NCBI GenBank assembly: GCA_015233725.1
Contig: JADFXD010000001.1
Span: 1 to 64,000, forward strand
From: Nitrospirota bacterium
GTDB taxonomy: Bacteria; Nitrospirota; Thermodesulfovibrionia; Thermodesulfovibrionales; Magnetobacteriaceae
DNA: 64,000 nt
Direction of reading: 5' to 3'
Shown piece by piece: positions 26,001 to 33,684 of the stretch (positions are counted from its first letter, which is position 1; each line of letters opens with the position of its first letter). Below the pieces are notes generated by a model. The model did no database searches, was not told the DNA's origin, and saw nothing but the letters and a program-made list of their open reading frames with translations. A program made the position numbers and the translations under genes.

Positions 26001-26283
26001 TCTCAAGGAGCAGGAGTTTGCCACCCCAAGTGGTATGCTCTTCAGGATGGACCTCGTGATTGTTGACGCTGACCAGGAGCGCATTTTGGGCATGGGGTCG
26101 CTGACCCCTCCTGGAGCGGTAAAGAAGGTGGTGGTTGTGGACTTCAAGGTCAGCGCCGAGGATTCCCCCTCTCATCAGCAGCAGGTCAGCAACTACGTCA
26201 GGATACTCAAGGACTATTTCAGGGGACGGAGTATCGAGGGCATCATCGCCTACATAGAACAGCCACGGCTTAGGAGGGTGTAG
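23098..26283 (+). CDS. addA: AddA/RecB-like helicase-nuclease
   Basis: A 1061-residue superfamily 1A helicase with C-terminal nuclease. Visible motifs are Walker A ASAGSGKT (12-19), FSNNASREMRQR, motif II LIDEFQDTSPIQW, motif III GDTKQAIYGFRNAD, LNTNHRS, motif V TVHKAKGLGFPVVI and motif VI LYVAFTRAKAELYV. The C-terminal nuclease core has FRMDLVIVDA and VVVVDFKVS. With AddB it resects double-strand breaks for RecA-dependent repair and degrades foreign DNA. TTG 23098 is chosen since the upstream extension to 22987 is translated R-element; AGGTG lies upstream. Two hairpin-forming insertions occur within the coding part near 25753-25795 and 26094-26116. R7 and R8 bracket the gene. Confidence 0.85.
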   Translation: MEEFPHSIVLKASAGSGKTRALTKRFVRFLLSAEIRNNSLRNIIAITFSNNASREMRQRIVLWLKELSIGKVETLNELSAELGTDNDTLQQHAEIVLDEIFDSFSFFQVRTIDSFMTSIFKASALDMGYNPDFDILLDYEGLMEYAFEVFLRRIRHNSQEALLMQGVVDLIHDSRQDDRAFLWEPTATILREIKAIYRKLASTGARLVISDHYRAMETVKHALRQQAEALQEMIERSQLETSGVSAFANILENIRTSRFADLINRGLKNPPVKKPSKKNLAAVAFYDEICTHWSELTQTIRRYIQLYSQVYYTPFIRVYKAFEAGLDQVKRQQGMIFIDDIAQNLSLYLNDGIVPDVYFRLGQNLCHYLIDEFQDTSPIQWKNLTPLVENSLSQGGSLFVVGDTKQAIYGFRNADYQIMKHLEQSPPFPCAEHHVQELNTNHRSLQTILSFNEAVFKRLLPQDDDYSVAGNMSGLTNYTQLVRPGSLANGYAEVRIVELDEETQPEKAILQAHVEELRGRGYRYRDIAILTGTNDNVVETAAWLNERGIDFVSFSSLDIRTRRVTAELVSLLKFLDSPLDDLSFATFCLGDIFASAAANDGREIDRGLLHAFFLESRDNAPRYKAFQERFADLWQTYLDGLFKSVGYMPLYDLVTDVYGVFRVFETFKDEEATLVKLLEVIKNYEDIGNETIRDFLDYASDQDRNESDWNIDVPKSKDAVTIMTVHKAKGLGFPVVIALLYGQQNKGFDYLINREGDAQDNAQVDNSWVTILKVNRKIVSAVPEFLSAAYEEEVIKDKVNRLNALYVAFTRAKAELYVIGVKGAKASYPFNLLPVDEFQPSDKPDVVHFQGDDIESAAFPLLYHQRGAAFVPRQRQALDVAPFMPGVVDPSFMRGVADPRQRGELIHRILSLIDYTGDVVSQLEVIIERVLITSAYVALRAEIADILRRFFMMGDIREVIASVPGREFLKEQEFATPSGMLFRMDLVIVDADQERILGMGSLTPPGAVKKVVVVDFKVSAEDSPSHQQQVSNYVRILKDYFRGRSIEGIIAYIEQPRLRRV

Positions 26284-26364
26284 AAGAGAGAAGGAAGAAG
26301 AAAGAAGGGGAGGCTCTGCCTCCCCTCAGACCCCTCCGCAAGGGAGCACGGCCCCCTTGACCCC
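26284..26364 (-). repeat. R-element copy R8
   Basis: Minus-orientation copy whose purine strand begins directly after the addA stop codon. Hairpin arms differ from the common form: AAGGGGGCC/GCTCCCTT (imperfect) and GGGGAGGC/GCCTCCCC. Confidence 0.88.
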
Positions 26365-26429
26365 GTAAAGGGTTGGTTGGCAGGTTTGGGGTTGGTGAGG
26401 TGGGGTCGTAAATTTCAGTATGCGTTTGG

Positions 26430-26435
26430 TATAAT
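26430..26435 (+). promoter_or_regulatory. Relict -10 box before SIR2-NACHT pseudogene
   Basis: TATAAT eight bases before the pseudogene ATG (26443), with no clear -35 and no ribosome-binding site. If functional it would give a nearly leaderless transcript. Confidence 0.4.
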
Positions 26436-26442
26436 TGACACT

Positions 26443-26813
26443 ATGTGTAGAGATTGGGATAAGTATAAACCGACAAATGACTTGAACCTTCAAGAGTTGA
26501 AGGAGGCCATCAAGTCTGGTCGGGCGATTGCGTTTATCGGGGCGGGGTGTTAGATGCCGCTTGGGTATTCGTTGTGGGCAGGGCTGATCAAAAAGATGTT
26601 GGAAGATGAGCTTATAAGTACGATACAAGAATGTTTACCGGACTTATACTTGAAGCCCCAAGATGCAAAAGATATTTTGAAGGAGATATCTACTAATCAT
26701 GGCTTGTTAAAAGAGCAAGCGTATGGTTGGTACAGTTTTATTCATCTGACGGTACAAGAATATTTTACCGCTTGTGATATATATGAAAGAAGGAACTATG
26801 ATATTGCCATAGG
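26443..26813 (+). pseudogene. Decayed SIR2-NACHT (NLR-like defence) gene
   Basis: The first frame starts at ATG 26443 and reads an N-terminal SIR2-like segment, LKEAIKSGRAIAFIGAGC, then a TAG (26551-26553) where family members have serine before MPLGY. It continues in the same frame with MPLGYSLWAGLIKKML. After about 25 more codons the sequence jumps to the end of a NACHT-type ATPase, LLKEQAYGWYSFIHLTVQEYF. The NAD-binding core and whole ATPase are missing, so an internal deletion joined the ends. The frame runs into R9 without a proper stop. Intact SIR2-NACHT proteins deplete NAD in phage defence; this copy cannot be active. It sits between addA and addB, between R8 and R9. Confidence 0.75.
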
Positions 26814-26814
26814 A

Positions 26815-26887
26815 AGGGGTCAAGGGGTCCATGACCCTTTGCAGGGGGGGTCAAGGGGGGGGCGGAGCCGCCCCCCTTTTTCTCTCA
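26815..26887 (+). repeat. R-element copy R9
   Basis: Plus-orientation copy. Its tail CCCCCTTTTTCTCTCAT ends at the addB ATG, leaving no Shine-Dalgarno sequence. First hairpin arms are AAGGGGTC/GACCCTTT. Confidence 0.9.
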
Positions 26888-26888
26888 T

Positions 26889-29747
26889 ATGGAGGGTGCC
26901 ATAAACGTAACGCTCCTGTCGGCGACAAGCGACCTCGTAGCGGAGACCATCGCCAAACTTACCGCGCCGCCCCCCACGGCAGCGGGACACGACTACAGCG
27001 CCAACCTCGTCATATTCCCAGGCAAACGACCCGCCCACTTCCTCAGAAAGACCCTGGGCGAAAGGATCGGCGGCAGCTTCATCCCGCCAAGGGTCTTTTC
27101 GATGGACAGCTTCGTGGACTTCATCTACGAGGACGCCCTGGGACTTTTTGCCCCTGCCATCGAGGGCATCGACGCAGTGGCAATCCTGTACAGGTGCCAT
27201 AGGGAAGGCGCACAGAACATTTCTTATTGGCCGTCGTGCCCCACGACCCGAAACTGGGAACACTTCGTCACGCCCGATAGCTTCTTTGGCATCGGCATGA
27301 GCATATATCGCGACATCGAGGAGCTATGCATAGAAAAAAAGGGCATCGACATCACCGCCAGGGTCGAGGAAATCTTCAAGGAACAGTGCCCGCTGCACAG
27401 TATGCAGAATATCCAAAGGCTGTCGTTCTTCTACGAGGAGTTCTACAAGACCGTCAAGGCGCTAAACTACTCCACCCGATCGCTTAGATACGCAACCGTC
27501 TCCGAAAAGATCATGGACGCAGACCTCTCCCGCTACGACAAGATAATCGTGGCGGGCTTCTATGGCCTGACGACATCGGAGATAGACCTGTTCAATGGCC
27601 TTGGCAATAACACCAACGCTGAGTTCATCTTCCAGGACGGACCTGGCATACACGAACGCCTCAAGGCCATTGGGTTCAACGACATTACCCCAATTGCAAA
27701 GGACACCACGGAGCCTCGGATCGAGTTCTACCGCTCCCCCGACACCCACGGCCAGGTGTTTGCCTTCAACTCGCTGCTGGCTAAACAACAAAACCTCAAC
27801 GAGCGCACCGTCATAGCCCTGCCCTCATCGGAGACGCTCTTCCCGCTGCTATTGCAGGGGCTCTCCGTCTTTGATGACGCCGACTACAACGTCTCCCTGG
27901 GATACCCCCTGTACCGGACGCCAATCTACGGCTTTTTCAACAACCTCATGCAACTGATAACCTCGATGGATGGCAATCGCCTGTACATCCACGATTATCT
28001 GAGGTTTGTCCTGCACCCATACACAAAAAACATCCTGATAGGTGCCAGGGCAGATGTCACCAGGATCATGTTTCATACCATCGAGGAGGAGCTATCTCCA
28101 AATCGGACAAAGACCTTCTTCTCCCTAGACGAGTTAGAGGACGACACGGAGCTGTTTGACGCCATCGCAAAGATACTGCGCAACTCCAGCGACATTAACG
28201 ACTCCAACGACGTTAAGGACATTAATGCACACCTGATCAACATACACCAAAACACCATCAGGCGCTTTATGGCCTTTACGGACACGGCGGACTTTGCCAC
28301 CCAGTGCATAGCCGTCCTGAGCTATATCTACAAGGGGAGCACCGCCCCGATCCATCCGTACTTTTACCCGTTTGCCGAGGCCTTTGTAACGACCCTGTAC
28401 AAGATCGCCAACTCCCAGATGGCGGAGATACGTTTCATGCAGCCTGCCGGTTACTTTAATCTCTTTAAGAAGTACATAGCCACCTGTTACTGTCCCTTTA
28501 CGGGCACGCCGCTTAAGGGGATGCAGGTGTTGGGGTTTTTGGAGACCCGCAACATCCAGTTTGACCGCGTGTATATCCTCGATGTCAACGAGGGCGTATT
28601 GCCCGGGGCGAACCTTGATGATTCGCTGTTGCCCTTTAGCGCCCGTCAGCAGTTGGGGCTTCCAACTGCACTCGATAGGGAAAAGTCCTCGGCCTACTAC
28701 CTGGAGACGCTCATAGCGGGGGCCAAGGAGGTCGCCATATTCTTCGTGGAAAACGACAAAAAGGAAAAGAGCAGGTTCGTAGAGAGGCTCCTCTGGAAAA
28801 AACAAAGACGCAACAACAGCCTCAACGACGACACCCTCGTAAGAGCCATCCAGTACAGGATCGAGCTCATGAACAGCGCCCCTGCCCCGGTGCCCAAGAC
28901 CGATGTCATGCTCGCCCTCTTGAGGGATAATATCCGCTACAGCGCCTCCGCCCTGGAGAGCTATCTGGTGTGTCCGCTGAGGTTTTATTACAAGTACGTC
29001 CTGAGGCTCGACAAAAAGGACAAGGCCGCTCAGGACATAGAGCCGTTGGATATCGGGAGCTTTGTGCATCACGTCCTGGCGCAGTATTTCAGGAGGCTTG
29101 TTGAAGTCCCCCTTACGCCTGAGCATATTGACCAGGCGTACATGATCTCCTGTGTTGAGGTGGCGTTTAGCGAGTTCTACGGTCAGGACCCCAGTGGAGC
29201 GGCCTATCTCCTGAGGCGTCAGGTCAGGAGGCACCTGCTCGACTTTCTCAGTGGTTACACGTTGCCGATTGTAGCGAGCACCAAGACGGTGATCAAGTGT
29301 GTTGAGGAGGCCGTCAGCGTCAGGATGGGGCGGTTCAGGCTCTACGGGGTGTTGGACAGGGTTGACGTCAGGGATGGTGCTGTCTTGATCCTGGATTACA
29401 AGACCTCCGCCAGGATACACATGTCCCTGGGCAAACTCGACCTGGATGATCGTGATAGTTGGTCGGCGGTCTCCAATTGCGTTCAGTTGCCATTTTACCG
29501 GATGCTCTATGCGCAGAGGTTTGGTATCCCCCCGGAGTCGCTCAGTTGTGCGCATATCTTTCTGGGTCGCTCCGTGATCGACGAGGGCATCGAGGTGCCC
29601 TTTCCCCCGGAGTTCTACGGCATCATCGAGGGGTTGATCCATCGCGTCCTCGGTGAGATCGTGGAGCCGTCGATCCCCTTTGAGTCAGCCGGGGACGTAA
29701 AGACGGCCTGCCTGAGTTGCGTCTACCGCTGCATCTGCAGCACGTGA
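26889..29747 (+). CDS. addB: AddB-like helicase-nuclease subunit
   Basis: A 952-residue partner of AddA. The N-terminal half is a degenerate helicase-like region without a Walker A glycine loop (LVIFPGKRPAHFLRKTL in its place), like alphaproteobacterial-type AddB. Residues about 680-950 are a PD-(D/E)XK nuclease: YSASALESYLVCPLRFYYKY, GSFVHHVL, YGVLDRVDV and ILDYKTS. One cysteine in LVCPLRF and three of the final CLSCVYRCIC can form the AddB iron-sulfur staple. Gene order addA then addB, with a pseudogene between, is unusual; they are normally adjacent. The ATG follows the R9 tail directly with no ribosome-binding site. Confidence 0.85.
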   Translation: MEGAINVTLLSATSDLVAETIAKLTAPPPTAAGHDYSANLVIFPGKRPAHFLRKTLGERIGGSFIPPRVFSMDSFVDFIYEDALGLFAPAIEGIDAVAILYRCHREGAQNISYWPSCPTTRNWEHFVTPDSFFGIGMSIYRDIEELCIEKKGIDITARVEEIFKEQCPLHSMQNIQRLSFFYEEFYKTVKALNYSTRSLRYATVSEKIMDADLSRYDKIIVAGFYGLTTSEIDLFNGLGNNTNAEFIFQDGPGIHERLKAIGFNDITPIAKDTTEPRIEFYRSPDTHGQVFAFNSLLAKQQNLNERTVIALPSSETLFPLLLQGLSVFDDADYNVSLGYPLYRTPIYGFFNNLMQLITSMDGNRLYIHDYLRFVLHPYTKNILIGARADVTRIMFHTIEEELSPNRTKTFFSLDELEDDTELFDAIAKILRNSSDINDSNDVKDINAHLINIHQNTIRRFMAFTDTADFATQCIAVLSYIYKGSTAPIHPYFYPFAEAFVTTLYKIANSQMAEIRFMQPAGYFNLFKKYIATCYCPFTGTPLKGMQVLGFLETRNIQFDRVYILDVNEGVLPGANLDDSLLPFSARQQLGLPTALDREKSSAYYLETLIAGAKEVAIFFVENDKKEKSRFVERLLWKKQRRNNSLNDDTLVRAIQYRIELMNSAPAPVPKTDVMLALLRDNIRYSASALESYLVCPLRFYYKYVLRLDKKDKAAQDIEPLDIGSFVHHVLAQYFRRLVEVPLTPEHIDQAYMISCVEVAFSEFYGQDPSGAAYLLRRQVRRHLLDFLSGYTLPIVASTKTVIKCVEEAVSVRMGRFRLYGVLDRVDVRDGAVLILDYKTSARIHMSLGKLDLDDRDSWSAVSNCVQLPFYRMLYAQRFGIPPESLSCAHIFLGRSVIDEGIEVPFPPEFYGIIEGLIHRVLGEIVEPSIPFESAGDVKTACLSCVYRCICST

Positions 29748-29849
29748 AGAGAAGAAAGAAGGGGAGCGGCTCCGCTTCTTTTTCGCTCCAGGACGCTCCT
29801 GGCTCCCCTCAGACCCCTCCTGCAAGGGGTCACGGACCCCTTGACCCCT
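29748..29849 (-). repeat. R-element copy R10
   Basis: Minus-orientation copy starting directly after the addB stop. It carries the nested palindrome CGCTCCAGGACGCTCCTGG (29784-29802). First hairpin arms are AAGGGGTC/GACCCCTT. Confidence 0.9.
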
Positions 29850-29962
29850 TCTTGCGGGGGCTTGAGGCTGAGATAACCACTTTTGCAATTACTTATATTG
29901 TGCGTAATAAAATTTTGGACATGAGATTCTAAATGTATGTTATAATATAAGAACATGGCGAT

Positions 29963-30052
29963 GGAGAGGTGGCTGAGCGGTTGAAAGCGACGGTCTTGAA
30001 AATCGTTGTAGGGGCGACTCTACCGTGGGTTCGAATCCCACCTTCTCCGCCA
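29963..30052 (+). tRNA. tRNA-Ser (TGA)
   Basis: Class II tRNA with long variable arm. The acceptor GGAGAGG pairs with CTTCTCC, then G and an encoded CCA. The anticodon loop CTTGAAA gives TGA, the variable arm is GTTGTAGGGGCGACTCTAC, and the T arm has GGTTCGAATCC. A run of seven T follows closely, a likely terminator element. Confidence 0.95.
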
Positions 30053-30131
30053 GACTTTTTTTCCCTATGTTTTTTCTCTTTTCTTGTATAAGTAAGGGAA
30101 CATAAATTTTATAACTTTAGGATTAAGTAAT

Positions 30132-30205
30132 GATGGGGTCAAGGGGACTGGTCCCCTTGTGGGTGGGTCTGAGGGAGGGCAAAGCCCTCCCTTCTTTCCC
30201 TCTTG
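30132..30205 (+). repeat. R-element copy R11
   Basis: Plus-orientation copy, arms AAGGGGAC/GTCCCCTT and GGGAGGGC/GCCCTCCC. The tail CTTCTTTCCCTC is followed within two bases by the TTG taken as protease start. It lies opposite R10 across tRNA-Ser. Confidence 0.88.
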
Positions 30206-32539
30206 CGTGTCTATAACAATTATGGGCAGGTCTTTATTAGGCTGATTATTGTATCGTGTGTATTGGTGATAGCTTGCCTGCTAGCGCCGCATATGGCGAC
30301 AGGACAGGACGGGCAGCTTGTTTACTGGTACGAGGGCGACGTCAAACGACATGCGTGGCAAGGCTGCCAGGGACAGTACGCCGTGTTGCCGGAGGGGACA
30401 GACTACACCTCACACGTCTATTACACAGACAGGGGCATGAAGACAAAGATGGCATTAAGCGGTGAGGTCATCGTAAGGTACGCCACCCACTATACGCAGG
30501 GTCAGGTCGCGGCTATCGAGGAGCAGTTTGGATTAAGGCGCAAGAGCGTCCTGCCGCTTGCTCAGGATAACTCCAGGGTGTATGTGTATGAGGCCACCGA
30601 TGGCCCAATTGGCGACCCCATCGACCTGGCTAACGCCATCCGCGAATCCGCCCCGGTGATATATAGCTACCCCAACTGGTTAAGACACGTCAGCCACCGC
30701 GCAATCTCTAATGATGCGGTATCCGTACCGTCGCCCAAGGACACTGCCACACCCAACGACCCTTTATTCCCCCAACAATGGCATCTCAAAAACACCGGTC
30801 AGGGTGGAGGGCTCCCTGGAGCCGACATCAACGTCTCAGGCCTCTGGGATACGTACCGGGCAACACCGTCTCAGACCATTGCCGTCGTAGACAACGGCCT
30901 GGAGATAGGACACGAGGACCTCAAGGACAACGTCCTGCCCAACAAGAGCTACAATTACCTCAACAAGACCACAGACCCAACTCCCACCAGCAAGGATGAC
31001 TACCACGGTACCAGTTGTGCCGGTGTGGCAGCGGCCAGGGGGTTTAACGCAATTGGCGTAACAGGCGTGGCCCCGGCAGCGGGGCTTGTCGGATACAACC
31101 TGCTGATGAACTTCACGGATGACAACGGATTTGACGCCATGACGCGAGGCTGGGACGAGGGCAGGATATACACCAATAGCTGGGGCCCCGATGACACCGG
31201 CGATATACTTGAAGCCCCCGCCCCCAGTTTCGTTGATGCCCTTAGCTTTGGCACCAGCAAGGGCAGAGGCGGCCTCGGTAACATCTACACCTGGGCCGGC
31301 GGTAACGGTAAGACCAACAACGATAACTCCAATGACGACGGCTACGCTAACTCGCGTTACGTCTTTGCCATTGGCGCATCGACAAACATGGGTACGCAGG
31401 CGTATTATTCCGAGGATGGCGCAAATATCCTGGTAAACGCCCCCTCAAGTGGAGGCACCCTGGGTATCACAACGACCACGCTGACCGACAACGGTAAGTA
31501 CAAAACTGACTTTAGCGGTACCTCGGCTGTGGCGCCGATGGCGGCAGGCGCTGTGGCAATCATCCTGGAGGCCAATCCTGCGCTTTCGTGGCGGGATGTG
31601 CGCTACATACTTGCAAGTTCGGCACGCAAGAACGACCCCTCCGACTCCGAATGGACTATCAATGGCGCCGGACTGCACGTCAACCACAAGTACGGCTTTG
31701 GAACCATTGACGTATCGGAGGCCGTAAATCAGGCAAAGACGTGGTCCCCCCTGCCGCCTGAGACCTCTATCACAAAGACCTCCATCCTCAACAAACCCAT
31801 ACCCGATAACAACTCTGTAGGTATCGATGACACAATAAGCGTATCGGAGGCTCAAAACATGCAAAATGACCTTCCAGGAGACTTTATAGTTGAGTTCGTT
31901 GAGGTCTACCTCAACGCCCCCGACCACCCCTGTTTTGCCGACCTCGACGTGACCTTGACCTCACCGTCGGGGACACAGAGCGTCCTGGCCAAGGCACATT
32001 CAATCACGTGTCCGTCCGAGTACGCCTTTGACAACTGGCGCTTTGGCTCAACACGCCACCTCGGTGAACCAGCAACGGGCAATTGGACGCTGCACGTCGC
32101 GGATCGCATGGCCGGCAACACGGGAACGCTTAAATCCTGGGGCATCAAGCTCTATGGCCACAGCAAGGGGCTTATCCCCAAGGTCATGGTCAACGGCAAG
32201 TCTCTACAGACAACCGCCAGTTCCACGGACAATATCGCCATCACGGTCAGCCTTGCAGCGGGACAATTCACCGGTAAGAACGCCGACTGGTGGCTCTATG
32301 CTGTCGGTCCAAATGGCGTAAGCTACCACTTCAGCGCCGCCACCTGGGCCTGGGTCAGCGGCACTGGAGTAAGCTACCAGGGACAGCTATTTAGCCTGCC
32401 CACAAGTAACGTCTTTAACGGCGGTGGTCTACCCCCCGGGAGCTATACCGTTACATTCGGTGTTGACTTGACCCCGGATGGGGTCGTTGACACTAACTTC
32501 TTCGTATCCAATAGCGTCGATTTCACCGTAACCCCCTAG
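30203..32539 (+). CDS. Secreted subtilisin-like (S8) protease with P domain
   Basis: A 778-residue exported serine protease. A signal peptide (RLIIVSCVLVIACLL) is followed by a propeptide-like region. The catalytic domain shows the triad in TIAVVDNGLEIGHEDL (Asp), DDYHGTSCAGVAAA (His) and FSGTSAVAPMAAG (Ser), with an oxyanion region around YTWAGGNG. Residues about 530-670 match the proprotein-convertase P domain (VEVYLNAPDHPCFADLDVTL, then GNWTLHVADRMAGNTG). The C-terminal 100 residues are beta-rich and may anchor or export it. The TTG start overlaps the R11 tail region and is uncertain; no better start keeps the signal peptide. Confidence 0.85.
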   Translation: MRVYNNYGQVFIRLIIVSCVLVIACLLAPHMATGQDGQLVYWYEGDVKRHAWQGCQGQYAVLPEGTDYTSHVYYTDRGMKTKMALSGEVIVRYATHYTQGQVAAIEEQFGLRRKSVLPLAQDNSRVYVYEATDGPIGDPIDLANAIRESAPVIYSYPNWLRHVSHRAISNDAVSVPSPKDTATPNDPLFPQQWHLKNTGQGGGLPGADINVSGLWDTYRATPSQTIAVVDNGLEIGHEDLKDNVLPNKSYNYLNKTTDPTPTSKDDYHGTSCAGVAAARGFNAIGVTGVAPAAGLVGYNLLMNFTDDNGFDAMTRGWDEGRIYTNSWGPDDTGDILEAPAPSFVDALSFGTSKGRGGLGNIYTWAGGNGKTNNDNSNDDGYANSRYVFAIGASTNMGTQAYYSEDGANILVNAPSSGGTLGITTTTLTDNGKYKTDFSGTSAVAPMAAGAVAIILEANPALSWRDVRYILASSARKNDPSDSEWTINGAGLHVNHKYGFGTIDVSEAVNQAKTWSPLPPETSITKTSILNKPIPDNNSVGIDDTISVSEAQNMQNDLPGDFIVEFVEVYLNAPDHPCFADLDVTLTSPSGTQSVLAKAHSITCPSEYAFDNWRFGSTRHLGEPATGNWTLHVADRMAGNTGTLKSWGIKLYGHSKGLIPKVMVNGKSLQTTASSTDNIAITVSLAAGQFTGKNADWWLYAVGPNGVSYHFSAATWAWVSGTGVSYQGQLFSLPTSNVFNGGGLPPGSYTVTFGVDLTPDGVVDTNFFVSNSVDFTVTP

Positions 32540-32787
32540 GGATTACAGGTCTTTGACGGCTTTCTAAGCCACATAGGTACAGGCAAGCCTCTGCTTGTCA
32601 TGCCCTGTATGACCTGATCCTTTACGCTGGGACGTGGCCCGCTACAGAACATCCTGCTGTATCCTATCCTCAGGTTAAGCGCCGACAATCCGTACACCAG
32701 GATAATCGGTAAGAGGATCGGTAAGAACGCTATGGCTATCGGTAACAAAACCAGCGTCACTGCAATTAATATCGTCTTTTTCATCAT
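32536..32787 (-). CDS. Small membrane protein, doubtful
   Basis: An 83-codon frame with a strongly hydrophobic N-terminal half (about 5-36, two short segments), then a basic tail with PRPSVKDQVIQG. Its end overlaps the protease stop by four bases on the opposite strand. No good ribosome-binding site and no family recognised, but it lies 80 bases downstream of the nuclease gene on the same strand, so it may be the last gene of that unit. Confidence 0.4.
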   Translation of the reverse strand: MMKKTILIAVTLVLLPIAIAFLPILLPIILVYGLSALNLRIGYSRMFCSGPRPSVKDQVIQGMTSRGLPVPMWLRKPSKTCNP

Positions 32788-32867
32788 GGTGCTATTATAT
32801 AATAAAAGGGATGTATTTTAAAAGGGATGACTTTGTTAAAGGAGGGAGGGGCCCTTGCCTTCCTTGA

Positions 32868-33497
32868 CTATGATCTGTTCTTGTGTCTTAGGCGTGCCCT
32901 GAAATCCCAGGGTGGTTCTGGGTTGGCATCTTGCCACAGGCCGGCTCGTGCGGCCCTGGCCTGGCGCTGGGCATTGATGTAATCGTCCATGTATGGGGGT
33001 TTGAGGTAATGCTTGTACGCCCAGGCATAACCAAGAGCTATCATCCTGAGATTTATATCCGCGTTGTTGAGTCTCAATATACAGACCTCACGGTTATAGG
33101 TCTTCTCCCCGGTGAGTGTGACCTCTACGTCCTTGCCCAGTATAAGCTGTTCTAACTGCCTGGTTGCCTCTACGCCATAGGGTTGACCCGGGGCGTTGGG
33201 CTTGGCCGTCTCAGGGGAATCGATACCATACAACCGACATGTGTAAGACTGCCTCCCAGGACCCGCCGATAAAACAACGGTATCACCGTCTTTGACTCGT
33301 ACAACCCTTTCCCTGTGGTATTGCTGTTGCTGCTGATGTTGTTGTTGCCTCTTTGGATAGAACCTCCCCCGTAGACCAAATCTCCTGAATGACAGCGATA
33401 GCAGCAGTAATAAAACTAAAAAAACAACAACTGCTCTATTTTTCTTGCGTCCTGATATCCTTCTTTCTTTAGCCTTCTTCGGTTGTGGATTGTTCAA
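32868..33497 (-). CDS. Membrane-anchored thermonuclease-like (SNase) protein
   Basis: A 209-residue protein. A basic N terminus and one membrane segment (VVVFLVLLLLLSL) precede a poly-glutamine linker. The SNase domain at about 65-195 has VVRVKDGDTVVL, YTCRLYGIDSPETAKP, the catalytic-type arginine in TYNREVCIL, and AYKHYL. It cleaves nucleic acids with calcium in family members, here probably on the outer side of the inner membrane. Start TTG 33497 overlaps the end of xseB by 29 bases; no other start lies before the membrane segment. It is the fourth gene of the ThiI-like/xse unit. Confidence 0.82.
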   Translation of the reverse strand: MNNPQPKKAKERRISGRKKNRAVVVFLVLLLLLSLSFRRFGLRGRFYPKRQQQHQQQQQYHRERVVRVKDGDTVVLSAGPGRQSYTCRLYGIDSPETAKPNAPGQPYGVEATRQLEQLILGKDVEVTLTGEKTYNREVCILRLNNADINLRMIALGYAWAYKHYLKPPYMDDYINAQRQARAARAGLWQDANPEPPWDFRARLRHKNRS

Positions 33498-33684
33498 AGT
33501 CTTTTAGCACGCTGTTTAGGTCTTCTTCTGTCTTGCGCAGGCGCCCCTTGCAGTCCTTTATCAGCTCTATGGCGCTCTTGACGCGTTGTGTCAGGACATC
33601 TACGTCGATGGTCTCCTTTTCTATCTCGGTGATGATCACCTCTATCTCTTTAATAGCCTGAGAATAGGTCTTTTCTTCTTTCAT
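33469..33684 (-). CDS. xseB: Exodeoxyribonuclease VII small subunit
   Basis: A 71-residue helical protein with YSQAIKEIEVIITEIEKETI and AIELIKDCKGRLRKTEEDL, matching XseB in length and pattern. It binds XseA to form the single-strand-specific exonuclease. Its start overlaps the xseA stop by 35 bases, the usual coupling in this operon. Confidence 0.92.
   Translation of the reverse strand: MKEEKTYSQAIKEIEVIITEIEKETIDVDVLTQRVKSAIELIKDCKGRLRKTEEDLNSVLKDFEQSTTEEG

Noticed and set aside
28134-29642. Minus-strand frame of 502 codons inside addB
   Set aside because: Opposite strand of a GC-rich nuclease gene; composition rich in R, H, G and V without any domain.
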